From positions 1 to 64,000 of the forward strand of contig JAGCNL010000077.1 of NCBI GenBank assembly GCA_017645945.1: DNA of 64,000 bases, given 5' to 3'. The position numbers were made by a program, and so were the translations under genes. Within the stretch, counting starts at the first letter, position 1; each line of letters opens with the position of its first letter. Of the stretch, positions 42,624 to 55,000 are shown in pieces. The notes beneath the pieces were generated by a model. That model was given only the letters and a program-made list of their open reading frames with translations. It searched no databases and was not told the DNA's origin. This stretch comes from Salinivirgaceae bacterium. Lineage in GTDB: Bacteria; Bacteroidota; Bacteroidia; Bacteroidales; SZUA-534.

Positions 42624-45551
42624 ATGTTTTATCGGCTCATAAAAACAAAACGAGACCAATGGCTTTCACAGTCTGATTGCCCTGTTCTGAACCTTATAAA
42701 GTACATTGAGGACAATGGCAAAATGCGAGATGCCCAAATTGAAGCCATTAAAACTTACCTGTTTCTCAAAATCGCTTGCGAGAACAAACCTTTAGCGGAG
42801 ATTTTCAAAAAAGGTCTGTTCAATACACTTACTAACAGCGACATTGACAATCTGTCTATGTCGACAGATGCTCGTCAAATATTCAAATCGAACCCAGCAA
42901 TTGTTGCCTTGTATGAATTTTCCTCATCGAAAGACGACCAAGGTAACGTGATAGCCAAACAGCTGGCAACCTCTTTACTTGAAAATCCACAAGAAATCGA
43001 CATTGACACAATAATCGACAAAATATTTTATGGTGTAAGCTATCCCGATTATGTTTTCAGTTTGCCAATGGGGGCAGGCAAAACTTATTTGATGGCAGCG
43101 TTTATTTATCTCGACCTATATTTTGCACAGCAAGAGCCAAATAACAAATCCTTTGCACACAATTTCATGGTACTGGTACCCTCGGGACTCAAAACATCTG
43201 TCATTCCAAGTTTGAGAACTATACAAGATTTTGACCCTTCGTGGATTATTCCTGAACCTGCCGCAAGCAAACTCAAACGGGAACTTAAGTTTGAGATGCT
43301 TGATGAGAATAAAAGTGAAAAAAAGTCAAACCGCACCAAGAATCCGAATGTTCAAAAAATAGCAGTACATGAACCTTTGAGCGAATTATTTGGTTTTGTA
43401 GCAGTTACTAATGCCGAGAAAGTTATTTTAGACAGAATAGATAAAAATGTTCAAAACCCAACTTTATATTCTAAGGATGAATTAAAGAAGATTGAGGTGG
43501 CAAATGAACTTCGTAATAAAATAGGAAAAATCCCGAACCTTTCCATTTTGATTGATGAAGTGCACCATGTAGCATCGTCCAACGATAACGATGAGGCAAA
43601 ACTTCGCTCGGTGGTAAATAAATGGACTGAAAACAATACCATAACAACTGTACTCGGATTTTCGGGCACTCCTTATCTGGATAAAAAAGAAACAATAAAC
43701 ATTACCGACAATCAAACTTTCAAGACTTCGGAAATGTCAAATATTGTTGATTACTATCCGCTCGCAAACGGCATAGGTAACTTTCTAAAAGTACCCAAGA
43801 TTATCAAATCAGACAGCAATAGCCGCACCGAAATTGTTGAAAAGGGTGTACGCAAGTTCTTTGAACTATATAAAGACACCGTTTACGGCAATGGCACATA
43901 CGCAAAACTCGGCATTTATTGCGGAACAATAGAATCACTCGAAGAGGTTATTTATCCGCTTGTAAGTCGAATATGCACAGAGATGGGGCTGAATTACGAT
44001 GAAGCTATTTTGAAATTTCACGACGGCAATAATAAATATGCGGAACCAAACAACGCCCGTTCCGAATTTGCCGCATTAGACAAAGCTTTATCGAAAAAGC
44101 GAATAGTATTGTTGGTTCAGATTGGCAAAGAAGGCTGGGATTGCAAAAGTCTTACAGGAATAATCTTATCGCAAGAAAAAGATTGTTCGCAGAACATGGT
44201 TTTACAGACTTCGTGCCGCTGCTTGCGCGAAGTGTATTCTGCAAAAGAAGAAACTGCGTTAATATATCTCAACGCCCAGAATTATAAGTATTTAGAAAAA
44301 CAATTACAGAAACAGCAACACATCACAATCGATGAATTTCAAAAGAAAAGCAAACGTGGTGAAACCGTTACTCTAAACCGATACGACCGCACGGAATATT
44401 TACATCTGCCCAAGATGGAGTTCTACCAATTGCATGTGAATTATTCCGAAGAAACTACTGCTGTCGCAACTACAGAAACTACAAATAAAGAAATTGCTCT
44501 ATCCGTGGATACTGCAAAAATTCAGCAACCAATTGATACGGAATGGAAGATTACCTCTAATGGTCTTGAATGTGTAAACACACAAGTCGATAGTAGCGAA
44601 CACGGTGCAGAACCAGCAGATTTCAGCCAGTGGCTCTATCGTATTTCAAAAGAGAGTTTTAGCAATATATCTATGCAAGATTTATTGGCTCAAGCAGATG
44701 CTTTGACCAAAGTTTTTGAAACAATAACATATAAGTCCGAGGTTGGCAACCAGCATTTCAGTTCCCATTACAACGTTTCCGAAGTCAATGCAAACATCCG
44801 CAAGGCATTTTATGACAAGCGCATATTAAAAGTAACGGATGAATTGATTGGCGAAAAGGCTGAATTGGTACATATCAGCAACGAGACTGCTTTTTCTCCC
44901 ATTGAAATAGCCAAAGCAGACGAGCCAAAATACTACCCCGAAAAACAAAAAGTGGAGAACATACACAAGGAAGACATTGGCGAGATTTTGATTGATGAAA
45001 ATACACAAATCGCCATAAAAGCATTGGAGGCTGCTGGGCAAACCGAAATGGCTAATAGTTTGCGAAAGCAGCACACTTCTGATGCAAACAAAGATATTTC
45101 ATATCACTATTTGCCATATCGTGTTGACAGTGCCTTTGAATCAAAGTTCCTCGCCGAAGTTTTGACGTTGCAATGTGTTAAAGAAAACAAGTTGGAGGTG
45201 TACTACAACGGCGACGGACAATTAACTGAGTTCCGCATCGATTGCTATAAGCAAAATGACAATAATCAGTGGGGGTATATTGGAAAATACACACCCGATT
45301 TCTTGATTATCAAACGTGATGATAACAATCAAATATACAAGGCATTGATTGTGGAAACCAAAGGCGAAATCTATGCAAAAGACGAGAAATTCAAAAGTCG
45401 TAAAGACTTTGTAGAATCTGAATTTCTAAAAGCCAACAACGACAAATTCGGTTACAAACGCTTCGACTATCTCTATTTGGAAGACACGCTGAACGAAAAC
45501 GAGCGAATTACCAAAACCAACGAAATCATAACATCATTTTTTAACGAATAA
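42624..45551 (+). CDS. Type III restriction enzyme, Res subunit
   Basis: This 975-residue nuclease-helicase has an N-terminal SF2 motor. Walker A is GAGKT at 150-154 (LPMGAGKTYLMAAFIYLDLY), the Walker B/DEAH-like motif is DEVHH at 311-315, and motif III is FSGTPYL. Later helicase motifs are VQIGKEGWDCKSLTGIILS and LQTSCRCLREV. The C-terminal part carries a PD-(D/E)xK nuclease core: D892 in TPDFLII and E911-T-K913 in VETKG. Res needs the Mod subunit to recognise DNA and cuts after head-to-head translocation between sites. The mod gene follows 12 bases later. Codon use is clearly AT-richer than in the purine genes beside it, suggesting transfer. Both motor and nuclease residues look intact. Confidence 0.92.
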   Translation: MFYRLIKTKRDQWLSQSDCPVLNLIKYIEDNGKMRDAQIEAIKTYLFLKIACENKPLAEIFKKGLFNTLTNSDIDNLSMSTDARQIFKSNPAIVALYEFSSSKDDQGNVIAKQLATSLLENPQEIDIDTIIDKIFYGVSYPDYVFSLPMGAGKTYLMAAFIYLDLYFAQQEPNNKSFAHNFMVLVPSGLKTSVIPSLRTIQDFDPSWIIPEPAASKLKRELKFEMLDENKSEKKSNRTKNPNVQKIAVHEPLSELFGFVAVTNAEKVILDRIDKNVQNPTLYSKDELKKIEVANELRNKIGKIPNLSILIDEVHHVASSNDNDEAKLRSVVNKWTENNTITTVLGFSGTPYLDKKETINITDNQTFKTSEMSNIVDYYPLANGIGNFLKVPKIIKSDSNSRTEIVEKGVRKFFELYKDTVYGNGTYAKLGIYCGTIESLEEVIYPLVSRICTEMGLNYDEAILKFHDGNNKYAEPNNARSEFAALDKALSKKRIVLLVQIGKEGWDCKSLTGIILSQEKDCSQNMVLQTSCRCLREVYSAKEETALIYLNAQNYKYLEKQLQKQQHITIDEFQKKSKRGETVTLNRYDRTEYLHLPKMEFYQLHVNYSEETTAVATTETTNKEIALSVDTAKIQQPIDTEWKITSNGLECVNTQVDSSEHGAEPADFSQWLYRISKESFSNISMQDLLAQADALTKVFETITYKSEVGNQHFSSHYNVSEVNANIRKAFYDKRILKVTDELIGEKAELVHISNETAFSPIEIAKADEPKYYPEKQKVENIHKEDIGEILIDENTQIAIKALEAAGQTEMANSLRKQHTSDANKDISYHYLPYRVDSAFESKFLAEVLTLQCVKENKLEVYYNGDGQLTEFRIDCYKQNDNNQWGYIGKYTPDFLIIKRDDNNQIYKALIVETKGEIYAKDEKFKSRKDFVESEFLKANNDKFGYKRFDYLYLEDTLNENERITKTNEIITSFFNE

Positions 45552-45563
45552 ATAAAAACGATT

Positions 45564-47435
45564 ATGGCAGTAAAATATATCCCATTCTTCCCCGAACCGA
45601 TTGAAGGACAAGCTATTCTCGACAACTTCAGCCGCACGTTACGCTACAAAGGCAATGCAGATGTAAAAGGCCTTTTACAGCGCGGTATGCCATTCTACGA
45701 ATTGGAAACAGTAGAGACTGTAGGCGAGCAAAACACCGAAAATATGGTTATTCGTGGCGAATGTTTATCTGCCTGTGCATACCTGAAAGACAATGGTGTT
45801 AAAGTGGATTTAGTATATATCGACCCGCCTTTTGCCAGCGGAGCTGACTATGCCAAAAATGTATATATCCGCCGCAATCCTAAAATTGCAGAGGCGATAG
45901 CAAAGGCGGAAGAAGAGTTGGATATAGACGAGCTAAAAGCCTTTGAGGAAAAAATGTATGGTGATGTGTGGGATAAGGAGAAATACCTCAATTGGATGTA
46001 CGAAAACCTTATGGCAATAAAAAGCGTGATGAGCGAAACCTCCAGCATTTATGTCCATCTCGATTGGCATATCGGTCATTATGTAAAAATCTTGATGGAT
46101 GAGATTTTTGGAGAAGACAATTTCAGAAATGAGATAATTTGGCACTATACGAATAAAATGAGTGGGTCAACAAGTCCTCATGATTTTGTATGTGAACATG
46201 ATACTATCTTTAGATATTCAAAAAAAGATGATTGCCTTTATAATGTTATCACAGAAGACCGAATTGAACCCGTGAAACAGAGTAAACGAGTTAAAGTAAA
46301 TGGTAAAAATATGCGAGCACGCGATAATGAAGGGAATATTATTTATGAAATATCTACAGAAAAGACAATAAAAGATGTTTGGGGAATACCTTATATTGCT
46401 TCTACTGATACACAACGTGTTGATTACGCTACACAGAAGCCTGAAGCCTTACTTGAACGCATTATCAAAGCGAGCAGCAACGACAGTATGTTAGTTGCCG
46501 ACTTCTTTGGTGGAAGTGGCGTAACAGCAAAAGTTGCCAACGATTTAGGCAGAAAGTTTATCCATTGCGACATAGGCATCAACAGCATACAGACCACAAG
46601 AGACAGATTGGTAGCGGCCAGGGCAAACTTCAAAGTGATGGAAATTAAAGATGGTGTTCAACTCTACCGCAACCCCGTGCAGACAATGGAGAAAATAAAG
46701 TCGCTCATTCCAGGCTTGAAAAACGAGGACAAGGTTAATGAGTTTTGGGAGGGATATATTAGTGATAGCAAACTTGGCAAAGTGCCCGTATATATTCCAA
46801 ACCTAATGGACAGCAGTAGCAAACTGCTCGATGAAGTGATGATGAACCGCATTCTTCACGAAGCCATTCCAGATTTGTCCGACGATATTAAGAAAGTGAT
46901 TGTCTATTACATAGATATCACAAGCAAGGAAGAAATAGAGAAATTCATCAGAGATGACAAATCAACGCTTGTGGAAATAGAGTTGCGCGATTTGAAAGAC
47001 GTTCTCGACGATGTGGTGATTGAAGATTACGCAGAGTTTGAATGCAAAAAAGCCACACAAGAGTTAATGGGGCAGAAAGTAGAGACAGAAGGATATGTTG
47101 TTGAGGTTAACAAATATATTAGTGACCGAGTAATGCATAAAATTGATGACTACAACAAAAAAGCATTTGTCAACGACAAAAAAGGCACGTTCAAACCCAT
47201 AGAAATAAGCCAAGACGGATTAGAACTCATCGAGTTTCTGTCAGTGGACTGCACCGCTGCCGAAGGCGAATGGCATAGCGACAGCGAAATTAAGATTGAC
47301 AAAAACGGTTACGTGATTGTGAATGGTAAGAAAACAAAGACTTTTTGGAACGGAACAATCAACAGCGAGAAGAAACCATTACGACTTAAGATACGGAATA
47401 TTTGCGGAGACGAAACTGAATGGAAAATTGAATAA
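45564..47435 (+). CDS. Type III modification methyltransferase, Mod subunit
   Basis: This 623-residue adenine-N6 methyltransferase has the catalytic motif DPPF at 87-90 ([13 protein letters not shown]) ahead of the SAM-binding motif FGGSG at 315-319 ([20 protein letters not shown]). That order marks the beta class typical of type III Mod proteins. The stretch between the two motifs and the C-terminal third would include the target-recognition region, so the recognised sequence cannot be read off. It both protects host DNA and supplies specificity to Res. Res lies upstream of Mod here, whereas in the well-known EcoP1/EcoP15 systems mod comes first. It converges with the MazG-like gene, 16 bases apart. 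Confidence 0.93.
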   Translation: MAVKYIPFFPEPIEGQAILDNFSRTLRYKGNADVKGLLQRGMPFYELETVETVGEQNTENMVIRGECLSACAYLKDNGVKVDLVYIDPPFASGADYAKNVYIRRNPKIAEAIAKAEEELDIDELKAFEEKMYGDVWDKEKYLNWMYENLMAIKSVMSETSSIYVHLDWHIGHYVKILMDEIFGEDNFRNEIIWHYTNKMSGSTSPHDFVCEHDTIFRYSKKDDCLYNVITEDRIEPVKQSKRVKVNGKNMRARDNEGNIIYEISTEKTIKDVWGIPYIASTDTQRVDYATQKPEALLERIIKASSNDSMLVADFFGGSGVTAKVANDLGRKFIHCDIGINSIQTTRDRLVAARANFKVMEIKDGVQLYRNPVQTMEKIKSLIPGLKNEDKVNEFWEGYISDSKLGKVPVYIPNLMDSSSKLLDEVMMNRILHEAIPDLSDDIKKVIVYYIDITSKEEIEKFIRDDKSTLVEIELRDLKDVLDDVVIEDYAEFECKKATQELMGQKVETEGYVVEVNKYISDRVMHKIDDYNKKAFVNDKKGTFKPIEISQDGLELIEFLSVDCTAAEGEWHSDSEIKIDKNGYVIVNGKKTKTFWNGTINSEKKPLRLKIRNICGDETEWKIE

Positions 47436-47451
47436 ATTCCTCTAATTCCCA

Positions 47452-47784
47452 TCACTGCAGTTTCGGATTATTGGTGTGCCGCTGGCTGTCGCGGAGAGTT
47501 TTCTTCTCGATGTTGCGGGCAAAAGCCTCTGTCAGGTTTACGCCAGTTTGGTTGGCAAGGCAGATAAGCACCCAAAGCACATCTGCCATTTCATCGGCTA
47601 GATTTTTATTCAGGTCGCTCTCCTTCGACGACTGCTCGCCGTAAGTCCGCGCCACAATGCGCGCCAACTCGCCCACCTCTTCGGTGAGAAGCACCATGTT
47701 TGTCAACTCGCTGAAATAGCGAACTCCGTAGGTCTTTATCCACTCGTCAACTTGCTGCTGCGCCTGATTGATTGTAAGTTCCAT
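47452..47784 (-). CDS. MazG-like nucleotide pyrophosphohydrolase
   Basis: This 110-residue all-alpha NTP pyrophosphohydrolase of the MazG/MazG-like type has the metal-binding pattern EExxE in LLTEEVGELARIVARTYG and the second half-motif LADEMADVLWVLICLAN. Such enzymes hydrolyse (d)NTPs or related compounds to monophosphates, often as housecleaning. It is a single-domain form. It lies just beyond the restriction-modification pair on the opposite strand, near tRNA-Ser. No toxin is adjacent. Confidence 0.9.
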   Translation of the reverse strand: MELTINQAQQQVDEWIKTYGVRYFSELTNMVLLTEEVGELARIVARTYGEQSSKESDLNKNLADEMADVLWVLICLANQTGVNLTEAFARNIEKKTLRDSQRHTNNPKLQ

Positions 47785-47810
47785 ATCGTTATCAGTTTAG
47801 TTTCGGCCAC

Positions 47811-47835
47811 AAAAAAACCGCCTTGGTTAAGGCGG
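47811..47835 (-). terminator. Terminator after tRNA-Ser(GCT)
   Basis: On the minus strand a perfect 7-bp stem, CCGCCTT (47818-47824) and AAGGCGG (47829-47835), has a four-base loop and is followed by seven T residues (complement of 47811-47817). It lies five bases past the tRNA 3' end. Confidence 0.85.
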
Positions 47836-47840
47836 CCTAG

Positions 47841-47928
47841 CGGAGAGGACGAGATTCGAACTCGTGGTACACTAATCGCGTACGACAGTTTAGCAAACTG
47901 TTGGTTTCAGCCACTCACCCACCTCTCC
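47841..47928 (-). tRNA. tRNA-Ser (anticodon GCT)
   Basis: The minus strand gives an 88-base class II tRNA. The acceptor stem is GGAGAGG/CCTCTCC with discriminator G. The anticodon stem-loop is ACAGT-TTGCTAA-ACTGT, so the anticodon is GCT (reads AGC/AGU). There is a long variable arm, and the T-arm is built on TTCGAAT. No CCA is encoded. Confidence 0.96.
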
Positions 47929-48040
47929 AAAGTGTTCTGTGCTGAACGAGCTTTTCACAAAGCGGTGCAAAAGTATGAATTTGGCTTTCATTAACAAACT
48001 AAATGAGCACAATTTTTTTATTTCGGCGTTTCGGCCCGTT

Positions 48041-49078
48041 CTACCGCACATTCAAGGCCACCGAGAAATGGTTCGATGCACCTGCCTGGGTGTAGCGGGC
48101 ATGGGCGTACTCAACGCAGAAACGCTTCAGGCGCAGACCGAACCCTAACGACATTCCTGCCATGCCAGGCGCGTCTTTCAGTTTAAGTTCCTGGCGGCGC
48201 TTGTAGTTGAAACCCACACGCACGTTGAACTGTTTTCCAGGGAAGGCTTCAAGGCCGAAAACACAGTGACGCAGGATGTTATCAGCAAGCGATGGCAGCG
48301 TGATGTTGTCGTGCTCAACTTCGGAACCTGGCTCAGAGCTGTTCTTGCTATCAGCGTTCAGGCGGGGTTTCTGCAACTGCTGCAGCACCAACGACAAGCG
48401 GAAAGGAGCATGCTCCAACTGATGGCTGAACGATACCAACGCTTCGAACGGCACGCGACCGTAGTGTTCATCGTAGGCGGTGATTTGCGAGCCTGCATTC
48501 CGCAATAGCGCCGACGCTGCTGTGCGGCCCTCATTAAAGGTGTAACTGGCAGAAATATCGGTCAGCAAACCAAACGACGTATATCCTGCAACGTTCGACA
48601 GAATAGGCTTCAGCGTTGCGCCAATGGCAAAGCACGAGTCGAAGCGGCGTCCGTACGACAGATGAAATGCGTACTCGTTGGTTGAGAACGAACCCGCCTC
48701 GTTGCCATAAATGTCGTAGCGAGTGTTCTTGCCGCCGTTCAGGTATTGGATTCCAACGGCCATTGTGCCAGACACATGACTGTTCTGGAAACAGTACGAC
48801 GCATGACCGATTGAAATATCGGCAATATAGTCAACAAAATCAACTGTAGCCTTCTGATTCTCAATGTATGGCAGAAATGTAGGATTAGTTGCGGCAATGC
48901 CCAAATCGGGCTCTGTGATGGCCAAAGGCACACCTCCCAACGCAGCTACGCGAGCCGAAGCAGGTATGGCGGCAAACTCATAAACGGGCTGAGCGGTGGC
49001 GTTCAGGCATAGCAAGGCGGTCGTCGCCGAAAGGCAAAACCGAAAGACTAAACCGGTTGTCGAAAGCCGCCATCTCAT
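48041..49078 (-). CDS. porQ: Type IX secretion system protein PorQ
   Basis: PorQ is an outer-membrane beta-barrel that forms the attachment complex with PorU, PorV and PorZ, which anchors T9SS cargo to the cell surface. The 345-residue protein has a signal peptide (about 1-29, ending ATAQ), then VYEFAAIPASARVAALGGVP, typical of PorQ and the related PorV/FadL-like barrels. Further strands include VDFVDYIADISIGHASYCFQ, and it ends in GASNHFSVALNVR with a strand-like C-terminus. It starts three bases after the sprA stop, so both T9SS genes share a transcript. Confidence 0.88.
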   Translation of the reverse strand: MRWRLSTTGLVFRFCLSATTALLCLNATAQPVYEFAAIPASARVAALGGVPLAITEPDLGIAATNPTFLPYIENQKATVDFVDYIADISIGHASYCFQNSHVSGTMAVGIQYLNGGKNTRYDIYGNEAGSFSTNEYAFHLSYGRRFDSCFAIGATLKPILSNVAGYTSFGLLTDISASYTFNEGRTAASALLRNAGSQITAYDEHYGRVPFEALVSFSHQLEHAPFRLSLVLQQLQKPRLNADSKNSSEPGSEVEHDNITLPSLADNILRHCVFGLEAFPGKQFNVRVGFNYKRRQELKLKDAPGMAGMSLGFGLRLKRFCVEYAHARYTQAGASNHFSVALNVR

Positions 49079-49081
49079 CTG

Positions 49082-52000
49082 CTAAAGTTTTGAGAGTGAG
49101 AATTTCAACTCAAAGCCGAATTCAGCCGTAGTGTTCTTGTACGAGTTGGTGGTTTTTGGGCTCATCAGGTCGTAGTCGTAGTAGAGCCGCAGCGTCACCT
49201 TGTCGTTGAGTTCGTATTCGGCCGAGAGGTTCATCGAGAGGCCCAGCTGGCCCGATGTGATTTCGTCGTTGCGCAACAGAAGGTCGCGGGTGACGGTAAT
49301 GTTGTCGCTGATGGTGAAGTCGGCACGCAGATTGCAGTCGCTCACAAACTGCTCGCCCCTGCGGTTTTTGAACGGCAGCACAAGGTCCTGGATTCGATAG
49401 CCGGCGCCAATCACGTACTCGCGCTTGTAAAGTTCAAGCATCTGGCTGTTAGTCAGGTTCATAGTCATAGTGCGGCTGCGTTTATACTCAAGTCGCGAAC
49501 TCAGGCTGTTCAGCCATGTGACATCAACTCCGAACAACGGCGTGAAAGCCTCGGTTATCGAGAACGATGTGATGTCGTAGTAAGGCACAAACAGTCCGCC
49601 ATCGCCTACTTCGGCCACTGACCACGACATGTTGCCAAATTCCTCCAACCGCGCCTGCTCGTAGTTGTAACCCTTGCTGCTCATGAACGAGCCCACGCTG
49701 AAGGTACTCTGGTAACCGTGTGAGAGCGATACGGTCTTAACTTTCTTACTGATAGGCTTATAGGCTGTCAGGCCATCCCATTTGACTTTCCATCCGGGAC
49801 GGAAGTTTTTCCATGTGGTGAAGTCCCGACCGTTGTTGCGGCCAGTGTAGGCGGCCAAGAAGGCTGGCACTGCAATATCCGGGTTCGAAATAGAATATCC
49901 AGCGGGCATTATCGAGTCCGATTCGCCCACAGGCTCGTAGGCACCGAATCCCGACGGCTCATGACCGCGACGCATTTTAGCCTCTTCCCATGCAAATTTG
50001 TAAAGATTGCGGCGGTATTCCTCAAACGCTTTCGATTGCGTGCTTTTCTCGGTCGGTCGGTCGCCGAAAGCTGTGTTGAGCGTCCATACCGTCACGTTGT
50101 AAGCGCCTGATTCCATGCGCGTTGAGCGATAGACATCGTACTGGTCGTGTTTGGCGTCGTAGTTGCCCATCAGGTAGTATTCGCTTGTTTTTTTGGTGAT
50201 GGTGCGCTGGCCTGTAAAGTCGATTTTGAGAGCCTTCACGGGCTGATAGGTTGCCTTGATGTCAACGCGGCGCTGGTTCGATGTCAGGAACGGCTGAATC
50301 AGGTTGATGTTGTCGATAAGATGGCCGCGGCGTGCTTCGCGCTCAGCAAAAGCGGTGTCCTGATATCCAAAGATGAAGGCCAGACCTGGCGTTTTGCGCA
50401 GTTCGGCAAAACTGTAGTTCGGCGTGTAGCCTTCGAGCGTCATGGCATTCGACTCGGTGTAGGCAAATGACACGTTTTTGAATCCGATGACAGCTAGTCC
50501 TACGCCTTCCATGACACGGCGGGCAGGCGAATCCTGCGTCATCCGCTTGCCAGTGACAGTCACCACAGCACCGTCAACATCCTCATCGACAGTCACTTTC
50601 ACGCGATTGTCATTCATCACTTCGAAGGTCGATTTCACATCTTTTCCGCCAACCGTCACCTTCACCGCAATGTCTTGCGATGTGCGCAGGTTGTGGCTTA
50701 TCACTTTGGAAGTGCCTTTTTTGGCCTTGAATCCTTCTTTGGTGGCCTTCACAGTTTCCGATTTCTGGGCAAGGCGCTTGTCGCGCGTCTGCTTGTATTT
50801 CTTTGTCAACTCATCAAGCGGCTTGACTTTCTTGTAGAGATTCTCGAGATTGCCCTGCGCGTTGATGTTTATCTGGTTGGTATTGCCAATCATGTTGCCC
50901 GTGTAGAGCGACGAGTCCTTCACCTCGGGGCCGCGGTCCCACTGATAGGTCGATGCGTAGCGCGCAGTGAGCGATGTCCAGTTCAGAAGCGGAATTTTGT
51001 TGATGGGCACGGTGTACGATGCCGTGAACTTCTGGTTGTGCTCCTTAGCCAGACCGCCTTCCATAATCGACTCCCAAACATCTTTCTTAAACTGCTCATA
51101 CTCAGTGCGGTTTGTCTTGTCAATCAATCCTGCGGGCTCCTCAATAATCGTCATGGTGTTCATCATCCATGTGAACTTGATACCCTTCGACAGGTTGTAT
51201 TTGATGCTGAACTCGCGCTCCCAATCGAACGATTTGTCGCACGTCGGTGTGTACTCCTCGCCACCCGATGTCATGCCCATGCTGATGTTGCGCAGCTTGG
51301 TCTCGTTGTACTGCCGTTTCATGCCCGTGCGCCAAGCTATCTGGGCTGGTGCCAGATAGAAATTCATATCGCCAACAATTCGCAGATACGGCTTTTTGAG
51401 CAGTTTAGATTTCTTGAACGGCTCGATGGCCTTCGGCTGGTTGTTGAAAGTGTAATTCAATGAGCCACTGTGCGTTGTGGTGTTGTCGTATTTTACGCTG
51501 TAGTCGGAATGTTTCTCCTCAACGTAAGCATAGCTTGCACTCAAGTTCGATGGCGAGTAGAAGTGCGTTTTGTTCGAGCTTTTGCTTTTCTTCGCCTTAC
51601 GCTTCTTCTGGCGTTCCGTCATATTCTCTTCGTCGGCCTTCGATGTCTGTTTCTTCTTTGCCCGCTGACCAACGCCAACATTGGTGAAACTGATGCTTCG
51701 GCGCTCCGTAAGATCTTGAATACCATCCATATAGTCCTTGCGTTCAGAGCGCGACAGGCCTTTGGTGCCTTCTTTAATCTTCACATCGGGGTCGAACGGA
51801 TTGTATTCAGGATTGACAGCCATGCGCGAGTAACTCATAAACATCGGGATTCGCACGTTGGCGTCTTTCGGGAACAGTTTGCCCAACTCAACGTTGGCGG
51901 CCACATCCACAGAGTTTGTCTGTTCCATCGAACGTTCCGAAGTCGATTGCTCGATAGAGCCGAAACCTGCCTGCGTGGTGCTTCCTGCCACGTTCACGTT

Positions 52001-55000
52001 ACCCAAATCGGCCATCTTGATGTTCACAGCGCCCTGAGCCGCCCAACCGCCACTCTCATTGAAGTCAGTGAGTCTCAGCTCATTAACCCAAATCTCAGCT
52101 GATTTTGCCTGACCATCGTCGGCATTGGTGAACACATTGTCTTTCTGCAGCGGGTTGCGAACGCCAATCATCAGCGATTTCACAATGGCGATGTTCGGGT
52201 TACCCATCACGGTTATCTTGCGTTTGGTACGGCCGCTGCCCGTTGTCACCACGTAAGGCATGGTCTGCGATACCGACGGATTGCCCGATTTTATCTCGGC
52301 ATTGCGCTCAAGTTTTGCATCAACCAACTCGCTGAAAACAATTTCCATGCTGTTCTCGTCAGGCCAAACCAGACGGCGGTTGTCGTTGTTGTCGGGGTAC
52401 GGGCGCGATGTCCACCACGGTGTCACCTTCAGCGGCACCTCGTATTCGTAGTAGTTCTCGGTGTAATCCTGTCCGATGCGGATGAAGCAAGTTATCTCAT
52501 CGTCGCTCAGCGATGACTCGTCGCCAACAGCCTCAGCATGGATGAACATCTTGAGTTTCTCATAGTTACGCATGTCAAGGTTCATCGTTTTGTAAACGGC
52601 TTTCGAGTAACCGTCGCCCAAACCTGTCACCTTCATCGTCATACTCTGCTCGTTGAGTTCCACAAGTTGCGTCTGCGACGGGTCCTGCTCGCGTGTCACT
52701 CCAACCGGCAGCAGGTAGTTCACTGGTGCGCGGCTGCCGTTCTCCTCAATGTTCACTGTCGATATGCTGAACGATGCTGCCGACTCGTCGTTGTTCTCGT
52801 TGTTCGACAGAAGTGCCTCATTGCCAGCCTTCAGGTCGTAGTCGTAGGTGAACCAATCGCCTTTCACAAGGTCGAGAGTGGCAAAACGCAAAACCACTTT
52901 CTGCTGCCATCCGTGAAGGAACATACGCATAAAGCGGATTGACGTAAAATCTTCGATATCACCCACTTGCTGGCGCGAATGCGAGTTCAGCGGGATGCGG
53001 AACAAATACCATTTCACGGCCTTGCGCTCGCCGCTTGGCAGCGAGTTGGTAACATTGCGCTCGTCTACAATGTAGTTCGAGCCAACCACCATGTTGTCAC
53101 GGTTCAGGTCCACTCGGTACTGGAAGTACGACTCGCCCTCACTCAACGTGTAATCGCCGTTAATATCCTCAACATCAGGCTTCGAAGTGGCATAGGTCGA
53201 TGTGGCGCCTGTGCTCACTGGCGAGTTGCCTTCTGGGTTGTTGTAGTTCATGTAGCGGTCAACGATTCCGTAGCCAGCCTCATCGTAATCACCGCCCTTA
53301 AAGTAGTGATAATCATCGCCCGAAGGGTCAGCGCGGAACTCACGGAAGACATCGGGGTCCAGAACACCCTCAAGTTGGTCGAGATAGGTTGAGAAGAACA
53401 CCTGCTCGTCCGACGGGCCGCCCGAGAACGATGAACTGCTCAATCCGTCGAGACCCACATCCTGATAGCGGCGCTGGCTCTCCTCGTTCACAAAGCTGAT
53501 GTTGCTCTTCTGCACGGCCGGCACACGTCCCCACGCCGTCTCGTCATACTCCGATGGGGAAGGCGGATAGTTGGTCGGCAGACCGTTCTCGTAACTTTTC
53601 CGGCTGTCTTTCAGCACGTCCTCTGAGATGTTACCGAAGTTGAAATAGAGCTGGCCGCCAGGGTTGAGCGAATCCTCCTCAACAAACGGGTCCATCATCC
53701 AGAACTCAAGGTACTCGATGTTCGATGTCTCGAAGTTTTTGGTGGTTGTCTCGCGCATAATGCCGCCCCACTTGTCCTGCGGATTGCGGAAGTGACCTGT
53801 GCGGTCGTAGTCGCCGGTGCTGTAGTTGTATGGTCCGCGGATGGTCGGGTCGAAGGCCACATCGAAGGTTGTCAGATAGATGGCGTCGCCTGACGACTGG
53901 TCGCGGTTAGGATAGATGTTCAGTTCCGGCACGCGGTAGGCATTCAGCCGCGACTGCTCTGCCTTCGACACCGGCGAGCTGGCCTGGAACATCAGCGGGT
54001 CAATCTTGTACCATGCAATCTTGGCGCGGTTGTAACCCGATTCGATATTGTTGAAAAGGTCGGCCTCGCGGAAAATGTTGCCTTGCGGGATGCTGGCCAG
54101 AGTCCAGGCCTCGCGGTTGGTCATGTCGTAACTCGACTCGCTGCTCTCAAAGTCATCGATATATACCTCACCCGACTTGCCCACAGCCCTGCGGTTGTGG
54201 CCTGGCACCAATTGCGCGTATTCGCCCTGCAGCGACATTGTCGATTTCTCTTTCGTCTCGATAAGTGGCAGCCAGTCAAGGAATTTGGTGAGCAGCGGCA
54301 ACTCAACTTCATACGAGCCGTTCAGGCCCCAGATGGTGTTCGAGATGGGGTCCTCGCCCACGTTCACCTTTGTGGTGGTGGGTTTCTCGTTCAGGTGCAT
54401 CACGGTGGCACCCAGGTTGAAGCGGTCGCTGAAGCGATAGTCCAAATGCGTGCCCAGCAGCGTTTTTTCCATCAGGCTGAACGTTGAGTTGCTCTCGAGC
54501 GAAACCTTGATTGGCGTGCCCGAAACCAGATAACTCTCGTTGATGATTTTCACGCGGCCCATGCTGTAATCGACTGTGTAATCGACATTCTCTGTGAGAG
54601 TTATGCCGCCAGCCGTCACCACCACCGAGCCTTGCGGGATGTTGAACGAGTTGAGTGATATTTCCGACCCGCCCGACGATTTGTATGAGCCGTGCAGGTA
54701 GAATTTGCTCTTCGATGTCATCTGCAGAGCCTTGTATTGCGTTGAGTCGTAAAGTTCCTGAAAAACAAAGTCTTTCGACTGAAGGTCGCCGCCCAGAGTG
54801 TCGTGCAAGTGGCCACCAAAAGGCTCAACCACAGGGAAATAGACGCGGCCGTTGGTGGTGTTCACCGTCACGCCAGGAATAAAGTCGAAATAGCCGTTGC
54901 CACCTTCAACATAGTCGTTTTTATTGTTCAAGTTGTCCAAACCCATCAGATTCAGCAGTTTGGTGTTCTTGATTTCCTCGCTCAGGAAGGCGTTCGATAG

